Below, piece after piece: positions 23,437-36,500 of a stretch of 64,000 nucleotides of DNA. The notes beneath the pieces were generated by a model. It was not told the origin of the DNA, did not search any database, and worked only from the letters and a program-made list of their open reading frames with translations. Position numbers and translations under genes: made by a program. The stretch spans positions 159,046,731 through 159,110,730 of the forward strand of contig CM042693.1 in the NCBI GenBank assembly GCA_023614405.1, given 5' to 3'. The stretch comes from Avena insularis (Eukaryota; Streptophyta; Magnoliopsida; Poales; Poaceae). Position 1 is the first letter of the stretch. Each line of letters starts with the position of its first letter.

Positions 23437-25084
23437 AGTACCGACCATAGGAAAACCTTGCTATTGGTCGATGTTGAGTCTAGTATTTGAGAAAACTATT
23501 TTAACAGCTGAAAAGAATTTGCAAAAACTCTGGTATGCTTCTTTTTCTCCTTATCCAGTTTCGCTCTAACTCTGGGTTATCTTATCTGGTGTTGATTTTG
23601 GAAAAGTTTTGATATCTCTTCTTGTCTTTCAAAACTTAGGTGCCTTCTTGGCATGTCGTTTCTAAGCCAGTTGACCTAGTGTTGAGTTCTTTAGAGTTGT
23701 GTGTGTTGTGAATTCCTTGATCCCCTTTGCTCTTGTTCATCTGAGAGATTCATTTATATCATGATCTCTCTATCTTTTGGACCCACAATATTATATTGTT
23801 GGTTCCATAGTGTTCTGTTCTAGGCTTCGAGGTTTCCTTTCACCTCGTGCGCCTCTTTTTTTATTTTTTTATTTGTTTGGGTACTTCAGAAGTTGTTTCT
23901 TCTTTTGGAAGCTACCTCGTGATTACTATCTTGCAGTGTACAACATGTCACTCAAATAGTAGTTATTCCTTTCTTTGGGTTTTAACCCTTGGGCTTGAAC
24001 CTAAGATCCCTGATTGTGCTGGATTCTGGTGTTGTGAATCTTGTACATGAAGCTGGCCTTTAACCCAAGATCCTTCCTTTGACCCCTATCGTTAATGTTC
24101 ACACATTACCTCAGGATGGCTGGTAATACAATTCTAGCTTTCAAGCTTGTGGTCATTATCGCGATTGAACAACCGAGGACTTCCCTACCACATGTTATGG
24201 CAGATGTTCTTTAATGGAACCAAATAGATCACGACAAGAGTACTCCTTGAGAGTCTCACCTCTATGTCCGTGACTTTGCCACACCTTACCTCTTCTATGC
24301 ATTGGTTTTCGGAAGATTGTTGACTTATGCATCCACATCTCGGGATTCTATCTGAGCATGTTCTTTTACCTTGTTGTTTTCCGACCTTTGTTTACCAGTT
24401 GGTAACCAAGTAGTAAATGTGCATCAGCATCTTCCAATGCAAGATACTCCTGTGGTCCATCATGACAAACCATTTCGGGATGTCAGGAGAAACAAACTCC
24501 AGTACCTCGTCATATCTAGGACCAGGTCAAAGTGTTGTAATCCGCAAATTAAGAGGCATTGAGTGTCTTTCATCTATTCTACCTTAAAGTATCACACTCT
24601 TTTATACTAAGAGGTCGTGCCGAGTTCCATGACCCCTTAATGAAATGATACTCTTACACATATTTACCCAACATCCCTCGAGCTCTCACGCTCATGAGAT
24701 ATGCGTGTGCATAATAATGTGGCTATCTGAGATTCCTAGCAATTTTCATTGCTTAAAACTCGAAGGTCAGTTGTGTCATTCTTAGCATGATTGGTTAACC
24801 CTATCACTAAGTGAAGTTTGATTGTTCCACCAAGTCCGTTATTCTGGTGCACTCTCTTCGGTCAAAGAGTTAGGCTTGTGACGAAGCTCTAAGATTATGT
24901 CATCTTGCCGTGCTAAGCAAGTTTCCTCTTGAACTCAGTGACATATCGGTGGTTCGTGATATTCTATATGTCTACTAGAAGTATCCCCATGTTGCCACAT
25001 GACCGTGTTGTCAAGTTCTTGAGAAAGCAAGTTCTACGAACTACTCGTTTCTCCAAGGATCCGTACTGGATAACCCTGAACTAG

Positions 25085-25558
25085 TTGGTTGAGATTAAAC
25101 AACAACTTGGAGAGTTGTAAGACAAAAGTTCTATCCGGCCCAGTTCCTTTGTAACGGGATGTCTAGTTTTGTTCGTGTTGAAGAATGATAATATTTCCTT
25201 TGTGGATATGCTATCTTCCCCTCATTTGATTTGATTTGGGTTATTGTTAAATCAAACTCAGTTTCAAGGATTATCTTGATGGTGTTTCTACTTGTGATGT
25301 TTCATTTGAATACATCTTCATGTCTTTGGTCTGACCAATAGTTTTCCTTGTTCATACAACATATGAGTACATCTTCTTGGAGGATAAGTTTGTTGTTGAG
25401 CCCATCAATGACATCCTTATCTACTCCATGCTGGATTAGATTCATATGGAACATTCATCATTAATGTTGGAAAATTTCGAGAACCGTCTTTGAGTCATCT
25501 TGAAGTATGTGTTCTGGATGTTAGAAGTAACCTACTCCGATTCACGTGCAAATGTTGA
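25085..25558 (+). pseudogene. pol: Reverse-transcriptase relic, G1 internal copy 2
   Basis: It has the same two pieces as copy 1: LVEIKQQLGEL, stop, DKSSIRPSS, then the DKFVVEPINDILIYS region. Here the fingers read IRPSS, the family norm, where copy 1 reads IWPSS. Six bases are missing before DKFVV (an in-frame loss), and a further TGA interrupts the thumb side. The Asn at the catalytic position and the stop after LIYSMLD are shared with copy 1, so they predate the duplication. Confidence 0.7.
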
Positions 25559-26842
25559 AAGATGTCACCGTGGACTCGAGAAGAGTTGTCTCTCTTTCTT
25601 TAAGGACACATGTGTGTTTTATTGTTAGTACTTTATGTGTATACAATTGTCTTTCAACAAGTTTCTAAATACATGGGTCTAGCAATCTAACTCATCTTTT
25701 GAAGCTTAACATTGTAGTCCCTATCTTGATAATCTAGTAACTTCACCTTTGCGGTAAATCTTGCAAACTTTCTATTCGGACATGCTGTGTCTGAAGTATC
25801 ATTTCGCCTAACCAAAGTTGAATCTCAAGCAGCAATGATGGTTGGTGTTTCTCAAGGTTTTGACATGGATCTCTTTGTAAGTCTGGCAAGATTGTTGTAA
25901 TGGTTGACACACACTTAGCCGGAAAGACCTTTTGTCATATTCACTTGAATCAGCAATAACAACCACTCTTCATAAGGCTTCTACTATGATTTACTATAGG
26001 AGTTGTGCTTATTGTTTCCTATGTATCCGAAGTTTGACCTTTACCTGATGTTTGTTGTATCGAACATCTAGGAGAACATTTAAAGTAGTGTTGCTAAATG
26101 TCTCTCGGTCGAACCTCCAGACCGTTTATATTGGCAAGGATTTTGTTGTGCCAAGTAACTGAAGTCTGAGAATGAAGTTTCTTCTCCTCGTGTCATCAGG
26201 AATCTTCTTAACTATTCATCTAGTGGTGTAGACTAATATCATGATCTTTGGCAAAGATCTTGATAGTCTTGGATGAATAAAGAGTTTCCTTTGTTTTCTT
26301 AGTCATGTTTTAAGAGTGACTATGATTTTAGTAATCAGAAGTTTCTCTTGACACATGTTCCTTGTGACTCTTATGAGTCCTCTCCACAAAACACCTATCT
26401 GTCCCGGCCTTCTATTGAATGAAAGAGTGAACCTTCTGTGTCAAAAATAGTTCAACTGCTTGGTTTTGTTGATCCATATCTCTACAACCTAAAATCTCTA
26501 CCTAAGTCATTTAGTAGAGGCTCCTCATCGAAGTCTATGTTATTTTCTTTCTTTTGGAAGCTTTCCTTTTCAGAAGCTTAAACCCTTCTGAAGCTCCATG
26601 GTCTTAATCCCTATGAAGACCATCTGTCTAACAATTTGAAACCTTCTCCTTTTGTTTCCTCTGTTACCTTGATGTGTTTCTTGTTCGTCATCTCAGAGTT
26701 GTTTCTAATCAATCCATCCATGAGTTGACCATGAGATGCTCTGCGTGTTGCTTAGTGTGTTCCCTCTTATCTTTTAGAGTGACCCTGTTCCTTTATCTCT
26801 CTATCTCTTTTCCTACCTATGGAATCTCGGGTCAAGATTCTC

Positions 26843-26858
26843 GTAAGGGGAATAGAGC
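26843..26858 (+). other. G1 polypurine tract
   Basis: GTAAGGGGAATAGAGC lies directly before the last LTR (TGTAACACGCC) and downstream of a decayed GGTCAAGATTCTCG, the usual context in Tekay-type elements. Confidence 0.75.
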
Positions 26859-29767
26859 TGTAACACGCCAGTTTTTAGTTAATCATTATTAGGGCTTGAT
26901 TATGCATTCATGAGAATCATATCAAAAATTGCATGCAAGAAGAAATAAATCAAAACCCTAAATATCTTCCCTCTCTTTGAAATCCCTTCAAAGTGGTTTT
27001 GAAAATATTTGAAAAAAATCCAAAAAAGTTTGGAGCCCAAATGGACTAAAAGGGCCCCTACAATAATTTTATATATTTTATAAATTCTCTTGGTATTTTT
27101 GTAATATCCAAAAACAAATTCAAATTTGAGATTATAAAAGAGAAATTGCAAAACAGAAAAAGAAAAGAGTTCCTATAAAAAAAGAGCCAGCAAGCCCTCT
27201 CAGGCCGCAGTCCATTTCTTCCCTCGCATTCCTGCCGCTCAGCGCGCTCCTTCGCATCCCACATCCAGCCCAACGCAGCCCAGCGCGGCCCGGTACCCCT
27301 TCAGTTTCTTTTCCTCTTTCTTCTTCGTTCAGCCAGAAGGACGCCGGCAACCTCGTGTGTGTCGCCACCGAAGCCGTCTGCTGTCATCGTGATGACTCCC
27401 TCGCCAAGATGCGTGCGGCCACCACTCATGCTTCCTATAAGGACCCTACAGTCGCAGAGGACGAGCCCTAGTTCCCCTCCTCCATCATTATCCTCTTCTC
27501 ACTGGAACCCTAGCTCGTCGGAGCTCTAGGGTGTCGACGTTCTGGAGCACCCCGAGCCTCTCTAGGTACACCACGGTGACCGCCTCGTCCATCTCGTTCT
27601 TTTTCTCCTAGCAGAGCAAGCCGGCGCGGTCCTAACTGTCCCAATCAGAACCTCCGACCCTGACACCGGCAGCCGTCGTTGCCATGGAATCCGGCCTCGC
27701 CTTGCCTCTCCGACCCTACCTCAAGCATCAGGGTGAGCTCACAGTTCTTCAGAACCTCTCCTAGCCCCTTCCCACTCTCTGGTTTGCCCTATCGCCGAAC
27801 ATCGCCGCCGCTCGCCGTCAAACATTGTCGTTGCCGACGCTCCGGCTGCCAAAACATGGCGGCGCCACCACCATATGGTAGCCCGCGCCATGCTCTATCG
27901 AACGTGCCTACCCACGCAGTCCCGCGAACTATCCTCCGTCGTCCCCGTAAGCCACCTGCGAGAAGCTGGCCAGGATGACACCACAATGATGTCACCTTGA
28001 CGTCAGCGCAGGTCAACGGTGGTCAAACCGCTGTGGGTCCCATCTATCGCGTGGATGTTGAGGTGGCGCTAGGGCCCCTCAGGCAGCCACTGTGTCTAGG
28101 CATGCCCGGGTGTAAAAAGTCTAACAAGTTGTTTAATAATTTCAGAAAAGGTTTTAATTAATTCCATAAATTTATATAAACTTATAAATTCAATATCTAA
28201 TGATTTATAAGTCAGAAAAATGTGTATAATATATAAAAATGTTCAGAAAAATGAGAACAATCTATCTAAGCTATAATCATGCATTGTTCAACAACTGCAA
28301 TGGCAAGTTTAATTATAAGAACAAACCAACCCCTCTCATATACATCCGGAGTTTTCCGAATTAGGGTTTTCACCCCTCGGAACACCGATTAAATTGTCGA
28401 GCATGCTTTAGGGGTTTATTTCAATACAAATTAACTTGTCATATCATCATCCTTGTTTGAGCATTGCATCGATGCCATGTGTTGATTGTTTCCCTCTCTT
28501 TCTGGTGATTGGTTCTTTCCGGTAGAATACGATATCGAGATCAAGACCGAAGACCAAGATCAAGACCATCGAAGGTCGAAGACAAATACTTGACCAACTA
28601 TAACCAAGTCAGGATCAAGGCACTCAAAGATCTGCTTATCGGTTAACAACTGGAAAAGTCAAGCATAGCCCCACCATGATATACTCCTATGATTACGAAG
28701 CATTTCTATTCCTGCCATGATGCATACGATTCTACTGTGGTCTTTTATCGATAGATAAAGTATCCTATCTACTGCATTACTCCCTTTGAGCTTATATTAC
28801 CTGATCCACTACTCCTAGCATAACTAGGTTTGGCTTGTGTGCACTGCTAGAGCTTATATTTGTGTCTGCTTATCCATGCATACTATTAGTAATGCTTCAT
28901 CCAGATGACGTATTAGATGCAGAGAATCTAGTATGACAGGAGAACGTGATGAGATGAGATCAGTGACATGAGGTTAAACATTCTAAGCCTTCTATGGGAG
29001 GCCACGGTGGGATGTGGTTTTTCTAGTCCCATGCTCGCCAACACTAGGACCTGAGTTCTTGCCTTTGGAACCGAGATGAGCTATAGCCACACGGGGCTTG
29101 GGAACCCCTCGCCTGATTAACTTGCCTAGTAGATTCCATGAGTCACATAGTTTAGGTGTTCCATTCGACATACGCATTGAAAACCTTTTGAAAGATTTGG
29201 CGGGTGAAAGGTCCATCATAACAGGTAGGTAAGCGTGGTCGGGGTTGCTTGGGGTCGATGGAGCCCCTGGTAAACCAACCTCGCCTCACATCTTTAAGTA
29301 CCGGCTTCGGGATTTGACCCATTACGGCAGAACCATACTTATTGTGTGACTCATGGTCTCGGCGAAAGCAAGGTAAAGGTCATGGCCAACCACCCTCTGC
29401 CAGCCTTCCAAGGAAGAAGGCTAATAGCTTGGAATTAAGAGTCGGTTGGTAGGATGGGTAAAGTTGTACACCCCTGCAGGGTTAAATCTTTTAGAAAAAA
29501 CGTGTTCACGGTTATGAACGCTTGGTGACCAGATTCTAAGATCATAGAGAACTTTAACCTAATCGTAAAACTTGGCAGATCAACGTCTGCTTAAGGATGC
29601 TTCCTAATGGGTACGAGGGGGTGATCCTAGTTAGGATTCAGATGATTATGACTTGGTGGATATCAATAGATGATGATCAATATTTCGGAGATGTCGCTCT
29701 CTTATCCCTTTTAAAATAATCTGACTAGACGAGCTTCTTCTTCCTCTTGTTTTATAAACAAAGATGG
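26859..29767 (+). mobile_element. G1 last LTR, left part
   Basis: It starts TGTAACACGCCAG and aligns with the first LTR (5779-6970 then 16652 onward) without the N1 insertion. It ends at the C1 insertion, whose duplication GATGG is 29763-29767. Confidence 0.9.
27436..27443 (+). promoter_or_regulatory. Putative LTR TATA box (G1, last LTR)
   Basis: TATAAGGA is conserved with 6356-6363 in the first LTR. Confidence 0.3.
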
Positions 29768-29886
29768 TGAAAGAACATTTCATAATACCTAGTGTTTTGT
29801 GTGTTAGATAACAATATCAAGGATTATTTAATGTGTGTTGAAGTGTTGCAGCTCTCTCTAAGGTTAAAAGGAAAAGGAATCTGCCT

Positions 29887-30330
29887 TTGGGGGGCGGATA
29901 ATCCGCCCCCACCAGGGGCGGATAATCCGCCCCTCCCTCTTCCAAAGAGTGCGCGAGCACTAGAGAGGGGCGGAGTTTGTGGCCGGATTTTCCGGCCACA
30001 CAGGATAGTCTGCCCCTTGGGGGCGGACAGTCCATCCCCTCGAGGATTTCCTTCAAGCCAAGCATGCGTCGCTCTCTATATGGGGGGCGGAGTTTCCCTC
30101 GGACTTTCCGGTCCTTGGGCAGACTTTCTCCCAAGGCCGGATAGTCCGCCCTCGGCAGGAGCGGATAATCCGCCCCCTCTAGATTTTTCTCCAAGACAAG
30201 GTTGCGTCGCTCTTTGTATGGGGGGCGGAGTTTTCCCCGGAGTTTCCGTCCTGGGGGCGGATTTTCTCCCCAGGGCGGATAGTCCTCCCCAAAGGGGGGC
30301 CGATAATCTGCCCCCAAACTTCTCCAACGG
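29887..30330. repeat. Array of GGCGGAT-N-ATCCGCC-type palindromes (C1 5' LTR)
   Basis: More than ten short GC-rich palindromes or half-palindromes of the pattern (G)GCGGAYNRTCCGCC or GCCGGATTTTCCGGC occur. Examples are 29893-29907, 29917-29931 and 29981-29997. They make both strands open in several frames, which creates meaningless ORFs. From memory, similar CGGACNGTCCG repeats occur in maize Ji/Opie LTRs of the same lineage. Confidence 0.9.
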
Positions 30331-30348
30331 CTTGTTCTAGGCAGGGGG

Positions 30349-30355
30349 TATTTAA
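30349..30355 (+). promoter_or_regulatory. C1 5' LTR TATA-like box
   Basis: TATTTAA lies just after the palindrome block and after a G-rich run (GCAGGGGG). It is conserved at 38831-38837 in the 3' LTR and is a plausible LTR promoter. Confidence 0.5.
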
Positions 30356-31062
30356 GCCTGTCTTTCCCCTCTATCCAGAACTCTTGATTGATTCGAAAAA
30401 GAAAGGACCTGACCTGCAACCTTCATCCAAGAGAACTCCACCTAGATCCACTCAAAGGCTACGTCCATTGGGGAATCAAGGGAGGAGGACTCGACCATCA
30501 TCAACTACAATCAAGCGCTTCATCTCCTCTCCATTCATTTGGAGAACCACCGATCTAGTTTTTCTTGCAAATACCTAGATCCTTGTTTTTGTTTATATTG
30601 ATAAACCTTGTCCTTGTGGCAGCTTGTTGTCATCTCAGGAGCCCCCAATTCGGTTGTGGGTGTGTGCCCCGATAGTGTTGTAAAAGGCACCGGTTCCCGC
30701 CTCGAAGGGATCCAAAAGTGGAGAACATGGATCAGGCCTCTCGTGGCGAGATCCATCGGAGAACAGGGTGAGGCCCATTGTGGCGTGGTGGTCTTAGAAC
30801 CGCCCACCCCTCCAACGCAGATGTACTTCCCTTAACAAGGAAGGAACTGCGGTAAAACAAATCCCTATGTCTCCGCGTGCTCCACTACGGTTCCTTCGCT
30901 CCGCTCTTTACGTGCTTAGTAGTTAGGGTTGCATATAGGGAAATTCTCATAGTTGCATATCTAGAGAATTTACTTTGTCTCAAGCCTAAAATTGAAAAAG
31001 TATTAAAAATTGGTTAGCACCTATTCACCCCCCCTCTAGGTGCCCATACGATCCATTTCAAT

Positions 31063-31075
31063 TGGTATCAGAGCC
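31063..31075 (+). other. C1 primer-binding site (initiator tRNA-Met)
   Basis: TGGTATCAGAGCC lies two bases after the LTR end (...TTTCA then AT), as is standard for plant copia elements. Confidence 0.95.
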
Positions 31076-31112
31076 CCGGCTCTTGTTTCGGCCTTAACCG
31101 CCTAAGAGAAGT

Positions 31113-33569
31113 ATGGATTCCAAGGTAGATGGGAGTGATGCTCCGGAGGTAGTCACCATGAACAATCTCAAGACGTTGGAAACAACCTTGGTGAGTTCAA
31201 TGGAGGCTAAAATGGAAGAGATGTGTCAATTAATAATGCGTCTCTCCACATCCGCAGCATCACCTCCATCTAACTCGGAGGATACCACTCCGCAATCCAA
31301 GGAGACGGGTAAAACTGTTTCCAAAGATAACGAAGTGGTTGGTGATGACATTAGTAAGAGCTCCTCCTCGAAAAGGGATAGAGGTAAGGATGGATACAAT
31401 GAGGTTTCTCATGTGTATTCCCCTGATCCACCTATCCCTCACCCACATATACATAATAGGGGTGATCCACCCAAACTTTTTGCATCTACTTTTACTCAAT
31501 GGCAATTTTTGATGAAATTTCATGTGTGCAGTTCCTCCATAGAGTTGTGGAAGATCATCGAAAATGGTCTTCATGTTGGAAATCCCAACAATCTTACAAG
31601 AAGAGAAGTTGTTGATAGCCAACTCAACGCTACAGCTCTACACATGATACAACTTGGTGTGGGTGACAAAGATATGCCACACATTCAGCATCTTAGTACA
31701 TATAAGGAATCTTGGGATGCTCTCACCGAGATCTTCATCGGAAATGAAAGTATGAAAAGGAATAGATATGATGCATTGAGCAATGAAGCTGAAGGATTCT
31801 ATATGTTGGATGGAGAAGACCATGAAGACATGTATAGGAGGCTTAAGGCAATAGCCACAAATTTAAGAAATCATGGTGCCGCTCATGTTGATGATGCATG
31901 GATCAAGCGCAAGTATGTCAGTGCTCTTATGCCATTAGAGCCCACAGATTTGAAAAGTCTCAAAGGTAGGCATAACTATCACCTCATGACATCCAATGAG
32001 GTAATGCAAGAAATCGACGCTTTCAAAGTGGCTGCCAAGAATGCTGAATATGCTCGTGCTCGAGCTATGGGGATGCAAAAGGGGGTCAACGTGGCCTTGA
32101 AGACTAGTGTGATTGATCAAGATGAATATGCCATAGAAGGTATGGACTGTCCCGAGGATATAAAAAGGATCCACGGACAATACTTGGCCCTTTATGCTAG
32201 AAAATTTTGGAAAGATCCAGCCAAGGCTAAAGCTGAACTAGAACGCAAGAGTGGAGCCTATGGAAGAAAAGAAAATGGTCCCAAGCTGAGAACATGTTTC
32301 AACTGTGGTGATCGGTTGCACTTTGTAGCTGAGTGTCCATATCAAAGTAGGGAAGATAATGGAGGAAGACTTATTTTCAAGGACAAGTCAAAGGCTCCAC
32401 GCAAGAAACAGTTTGTAAAGAAGAATGCTCCCTTCAAGAAGCAACCAAAGATTGTTCTAGTGGCTCAAGAAGAATATTCATCGGGAAGTGAAGATGAGGA
32501 CGAAGACGATAGCTCTCAAGAGGTGGCTGCTATAGCCACCACGTCTCCTTCAAGATCTCTCTTCGACTCTCCAAACGAAAACATCATCAACAAGAATGCT
32601 ACTTGTCTCATGGCAAGAAGCTCCGAGGTAACTTCTTCTAACTCTTCTTTTCCTAAGGTTGTGATTGACATGGATGATCCTACTAGTCTTAAGGTTAAAG
32701 AAGAGATTATTTCTTTGGATTATTTCTATACTAACTTGCAAGGTGAGCACAAAGTTCGTTTTGAAGCTCTTATGGATCAGTTGGCCCAAAACGAAGCTCT
32801 CCTCGAAGAAAAGGGCAGAATTGAAAGAGGTTGCATCCTTAAAAAATGCTCTTGAAGAAGAGGAAGAGGCTCGGGTCTCTCTTGAAGAGAGGCTTGAATC
32901 TATTGAAGAGTCACATGAAGAAATTGTGGCTAAACTTGTAAAGGAACGTGACAATGCAGTCACCAAAGCAAAGAAGTTAAAGAAGAAAAACATTGACTTT
33001 GGGGCTGCTCATGATAGACTCTCCGAAGAATTGGAGAAACTTGACAATGCTGACAAGGCATTGAAAAACGATTTCTCCATGCTCAATGAGTCATATGATC
33101 AGCTTCAAAGTCGATTGGCCAAATATGATGCTCCTGCTCATCCAACTCAACATATAGTCACAAGGAAAATGCTAGTGTGGAAAAAGAAGTGGTCAAGGAC
33201 ATCACTCACAAGGATAAGGGTGTGCTCGATGAAGTTCTTGGCAAGCAAAGGTCAAATCATGGTAAACAGGGACTTGGGTATGTCATCAAGTCAAGGAAAA
33301 AGAAAAACAAGAAGAACAAGACCAAGAATGTGCAATCAAGGACAAGCACTGCTGAGAAGAATGTCACAAAAGACAAGACTAACAATATTCGTTTTGCAGT
33401 GTCTCACAATCCTAACTATGAACTCTTTTGTGATGATTATGGCGATGTTTATGCTTATTATGTCGGTCCCTTTGATGAATATATTGCTTGGTCTATTTGG
33501 GTCCCAAAGACCCTTGTTACTAACATGAAAGGACCCATTGAAAAATGGGTACCTAAAACCAAGAAGTAA
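31113..33569 (+). pseudogene. gag: C1 gag (capsid/nucleocapsid) with two compensating frameshifts
   Basis: It starts at ATG 31113. Residues about 130-330 form the copia-type Gag polypeptide (HMIQLGVGDKDM...YKESWDALTEIF...MYRRLKAIATNLRNHG). A zinc knuckle CFNCGDRLHFVAEC lies at residues 395-408, followed by a basic run and an acidic patch (SGSEDEDEDDSS). Near 32815 (GAAAAGGGC) the frame shifts. A strong Glu/Lys-rich coiled coil (LKNALEEEEEARVSLEERL onward) is read in the +1 frame to about 33160. The frame then returns to the original phase and ends with TAA at 33567-33569. Only one shift out and one back are needed, so the gene decayed recently. Gag would form the cytoplasmic particle that packages the RNA. 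Confidence 0.85.
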
Positions 33570-33574
33570 TTCTC

Positions 33575-36500
33575 TTGCAGGGCTATGCTTCTGGTGGGTC
33601 GAAATGGGTGCTGGATAGTGGATGCACTAGTCATATGACCGGAAGCAAGGAGATCATCACGGAGATGCGTCCAAATCATGATAATATCACAATCTCCTAT
33701 GGTGATAAGTCTAAATCTCAGGTATTGGTCTTGGCAAGGTTGTGGTTGCCCACGATATCTCTCTCGTGGACGTCATGCTTGTTGAGACCCTCGGTTACAA
33801 CCTTCTTTCTGTTCATGCCCTTGGCAAGATGGGTTTTGCTGTTTTTATCGATGATGATTTGGTGGTACTCTTGTGGAGCAAGTCTCTAAAGGTCGCTTTT
33901 GTTGGATACGTCGAAAATGACCTGTATGTGGTGGACTTCTCGGGGAAGACCACTTTGGGTCCGATGTGTCTTTTTGGAAAGGCCGACGTGGGCTGGCTAT
34001 GGCATCGCCGTTTAGCTCATGTCAACATGAGAACTTTGTAAAGTCTCCAGAAGGGTGGCCACATCCTTGGACTAAAAGACAATGTCTCTTTTGGCAAAGA
34101 TCGTGTTTGTAGGGCTTGTGTAGAAGGAAAAATGCATGACTCTCCCCACAAGAGGAAGACTATTGTGTCATCAAAGAGGATCTTGGAATTACTTCATGTG
34201 GATTTATTTGGTCCTCCTTCTCATGCAAGTCTTGGTGGGAAGAAATATTGCTTGGTCATTGTCGATGATTACTCGAGATATACATGGGTCTATTTCTTCA
34301 AGTTGAAAAGCGAGACTCAACAAACTGTCATTGACTTTGCCAGTTAAGTTCAACGTCAACACAATGTTCCTATCTTGGAAATAAGAAGTGACAACGACTC
34401 CGAATTCAAGAACTACACTTTGAATGAGTTTCTAAGTGAAGAGGGGATTAGACATCAATATTCCGTTGTGTACACCCCTCAACAAAATGGTGTAGCCGAG
34501 AGGAAGAACCGGACTTTGATGGATATGGCAAGATCAATTTTGGCTGAATTCAAGTCTCCTTATAATTTTTGGTCTGAAGCCATATCCACTGCTTGTCACT
34601 CATCGAACCGGCTCTTCCTTCGAAAGATTTTGGACAAGACTCCATATGAAATACTTACCGGTAACAAGCCAAACATCTCATACTTCAGGGTATTCGGGTG
34701 TAAGTGTTTCTTTCTTATTAAAGGTGTCCGTTTGTCAAAATTTGAGTCCAAGGCTTTAGAAGGTATTTTTGTTGGTTACGGTGCCGAATCCCACACTTAT
34801 AGAGTCTACAACAAGCTCACTGGGATTGTTGTAGAATCTTGTAGTGTGGAGTTCGATGAAAATAACGGCTCCTTTGTAGGGCAAGTAAATGTTTGTGATG
34901 CAGATGTTGAAATATCACAAGATGCCATAAGAAGAATGGGCGTGCGATTTTTCCGCCCCATTGAGGAACCCCTTGTGTCGGATCGGGAAGGACAATTCTC
35001 CACTCATGCGGAGCCCTCATCTATACAAGATCAACAAGCTTCTACTGTTGGAGAAAACTCAGCACCAACACCACAAATTTCTGAAGATCATCTGTCTCTT
35101 GGAAAAATTTGTAGTCCCAGGCCGGACTATCCGCCACCTCCAAGGGGCGGACAATCCGCCCCTGGCACTCCAACTCGTTCCAGGGGACCCAGAGGCAAAG
35201 ACAACATCCAAGAATCTCCCAGGCCGGATTCTCCGGCCCCCGAGGGCAGATTATCCGGCTCTGAGTGTCCAAGTCCTCTCAGGTATGCTCAGGAAGAAGC
35301 CACTGGTGTTTCATCTCCCAGGCCGGATAGTCCGACCCCTCCAAGGGGAGGATTATCCGGCCCTGAAGAACAAGCTCTGCAGCAACCTCCTGGTGTTAAT
35401 TCAAATCAAGATCAAGGGCAAGGCAGTGGTCAAGACAAGGATTCAAATTCTGAATCAACTCCTTCTAGAAATAATAAGGACATTCAGGCTCGTCGCAAGG
35501 CACGTGCGGATCGGAACCTTGAACTAAGGGGTCACACTCTTGAGAAGGTTGTTGGTGATCTACGAAGAAGGGTGTCTACTAGAAGAGAACTTGCAAGCTT
35601 CTGTGATCATCAAGCTCACATTTCCATGGTTGAACCGAAGAAAGTCTTTGATGCTCTTGAAGATCCAGATTGGGTCGTTGCTATGCATGAAGAATTAAAT
35701 AACTTCTATTGCAACAAAGTTTGGAAGCTCGTAGAGAAACCCAAGTATTGCCGCAATGTTATCGGCACCAAGTGGATCTTCAAGAACAAACAAGATGAAA
35801 ATGGCATTGTTTTGAGGAATAAAGCAAGACCCTTGGCTCAAGGATTCTCTCAAGTGGAAGGAAATGATTTTGGCGAGACTTATGCTCCTGTGGCTCGTCT
35901 TGAGTCCATCCGTATCCTTCTTGCATATGCAGCCCATCTTAATTTTAAATTACAACAAATGGATGTTAAGAGTGCATTCCTTAATGGTCCTCTACATGAG
36001 TTAGTATACGTCAAGCAGCCCCCGGGTTTTGAGGACCCCAAATTTCCGAATCATGTCTACAAACTCGCTAAGGCGCTCTATGGCCTTAAACAAGCCCCAC
36101 GTGCGTGGTATGAGCACCTTAAAGACCTTTTGTTAGACCGTGGATTCGAAGTTGGGCAAATCGATCCCACTCTTTTTACTAAGAAGGTTAATGGGGAGCT
36201 TTTTGTATGCGAACTTTATGTAGATGACATCATTTTTGGCTCTACTAACCAAGCTTTTAACGATGAATTTTCAAAGCTTATGACTTACAGGTTTGATATG
36301 TCCATGATGCGTGAGCTAAGGTTCTTTCTTGGATTTGAGATCAAACAACTTAGAGAGGGAACCTTTATTAATCAAGCTAAGTACATCCAAGACATTCTCA
36401 AATGGTTCAAGATGACGGATCTCAATGGCGTTGCTACTCCAATGCAAACAAAGTGTCATCTTGAGCTCAATCCCAAGGGTAAAGACGTGGATCAAAAGGT

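Larger units (their letters stand above)
23420..26858 (+). mobile_element. G1 internal domain, copy 2 (decayed gag-pol)
   Basis: It is collinear with copy 1, with scattered substitutions and small indels, and carries the same disabling stops. It is complete at its right end, running through GGTCAAGATTCTCG to the polypurine tract. No intact ORF is present. Confidence 0.8.
29768..31060 (+). mobile_element. C1 5' LTR (1293 bp)
   Basis: It runs TGAAAGAACATTTC...ATCCATTTCA and contains a palindrome-rich block and a TATA-like box. It carries one extra GGCGGATAATCCGCC unit relative to the 3' LTR. Confidence 0.95.

Noticed and set aside
29887..30330. CRISPR-like spaced palindromes
   Set aside because: Units are irregular in length and spacing, lie in a plant LTR and have no unique spacers or cas genes.
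29792..30419. Long overlapping ORFs on both strands (182 and 200 codons) in the C1 5' LTR, and similar ones at 38298-38823
   Set aside because: They come from the palindromic GC-rich array, which lacks stops in several frames. They are Pro/Gly-rich, repetitive and unlike any protein family.
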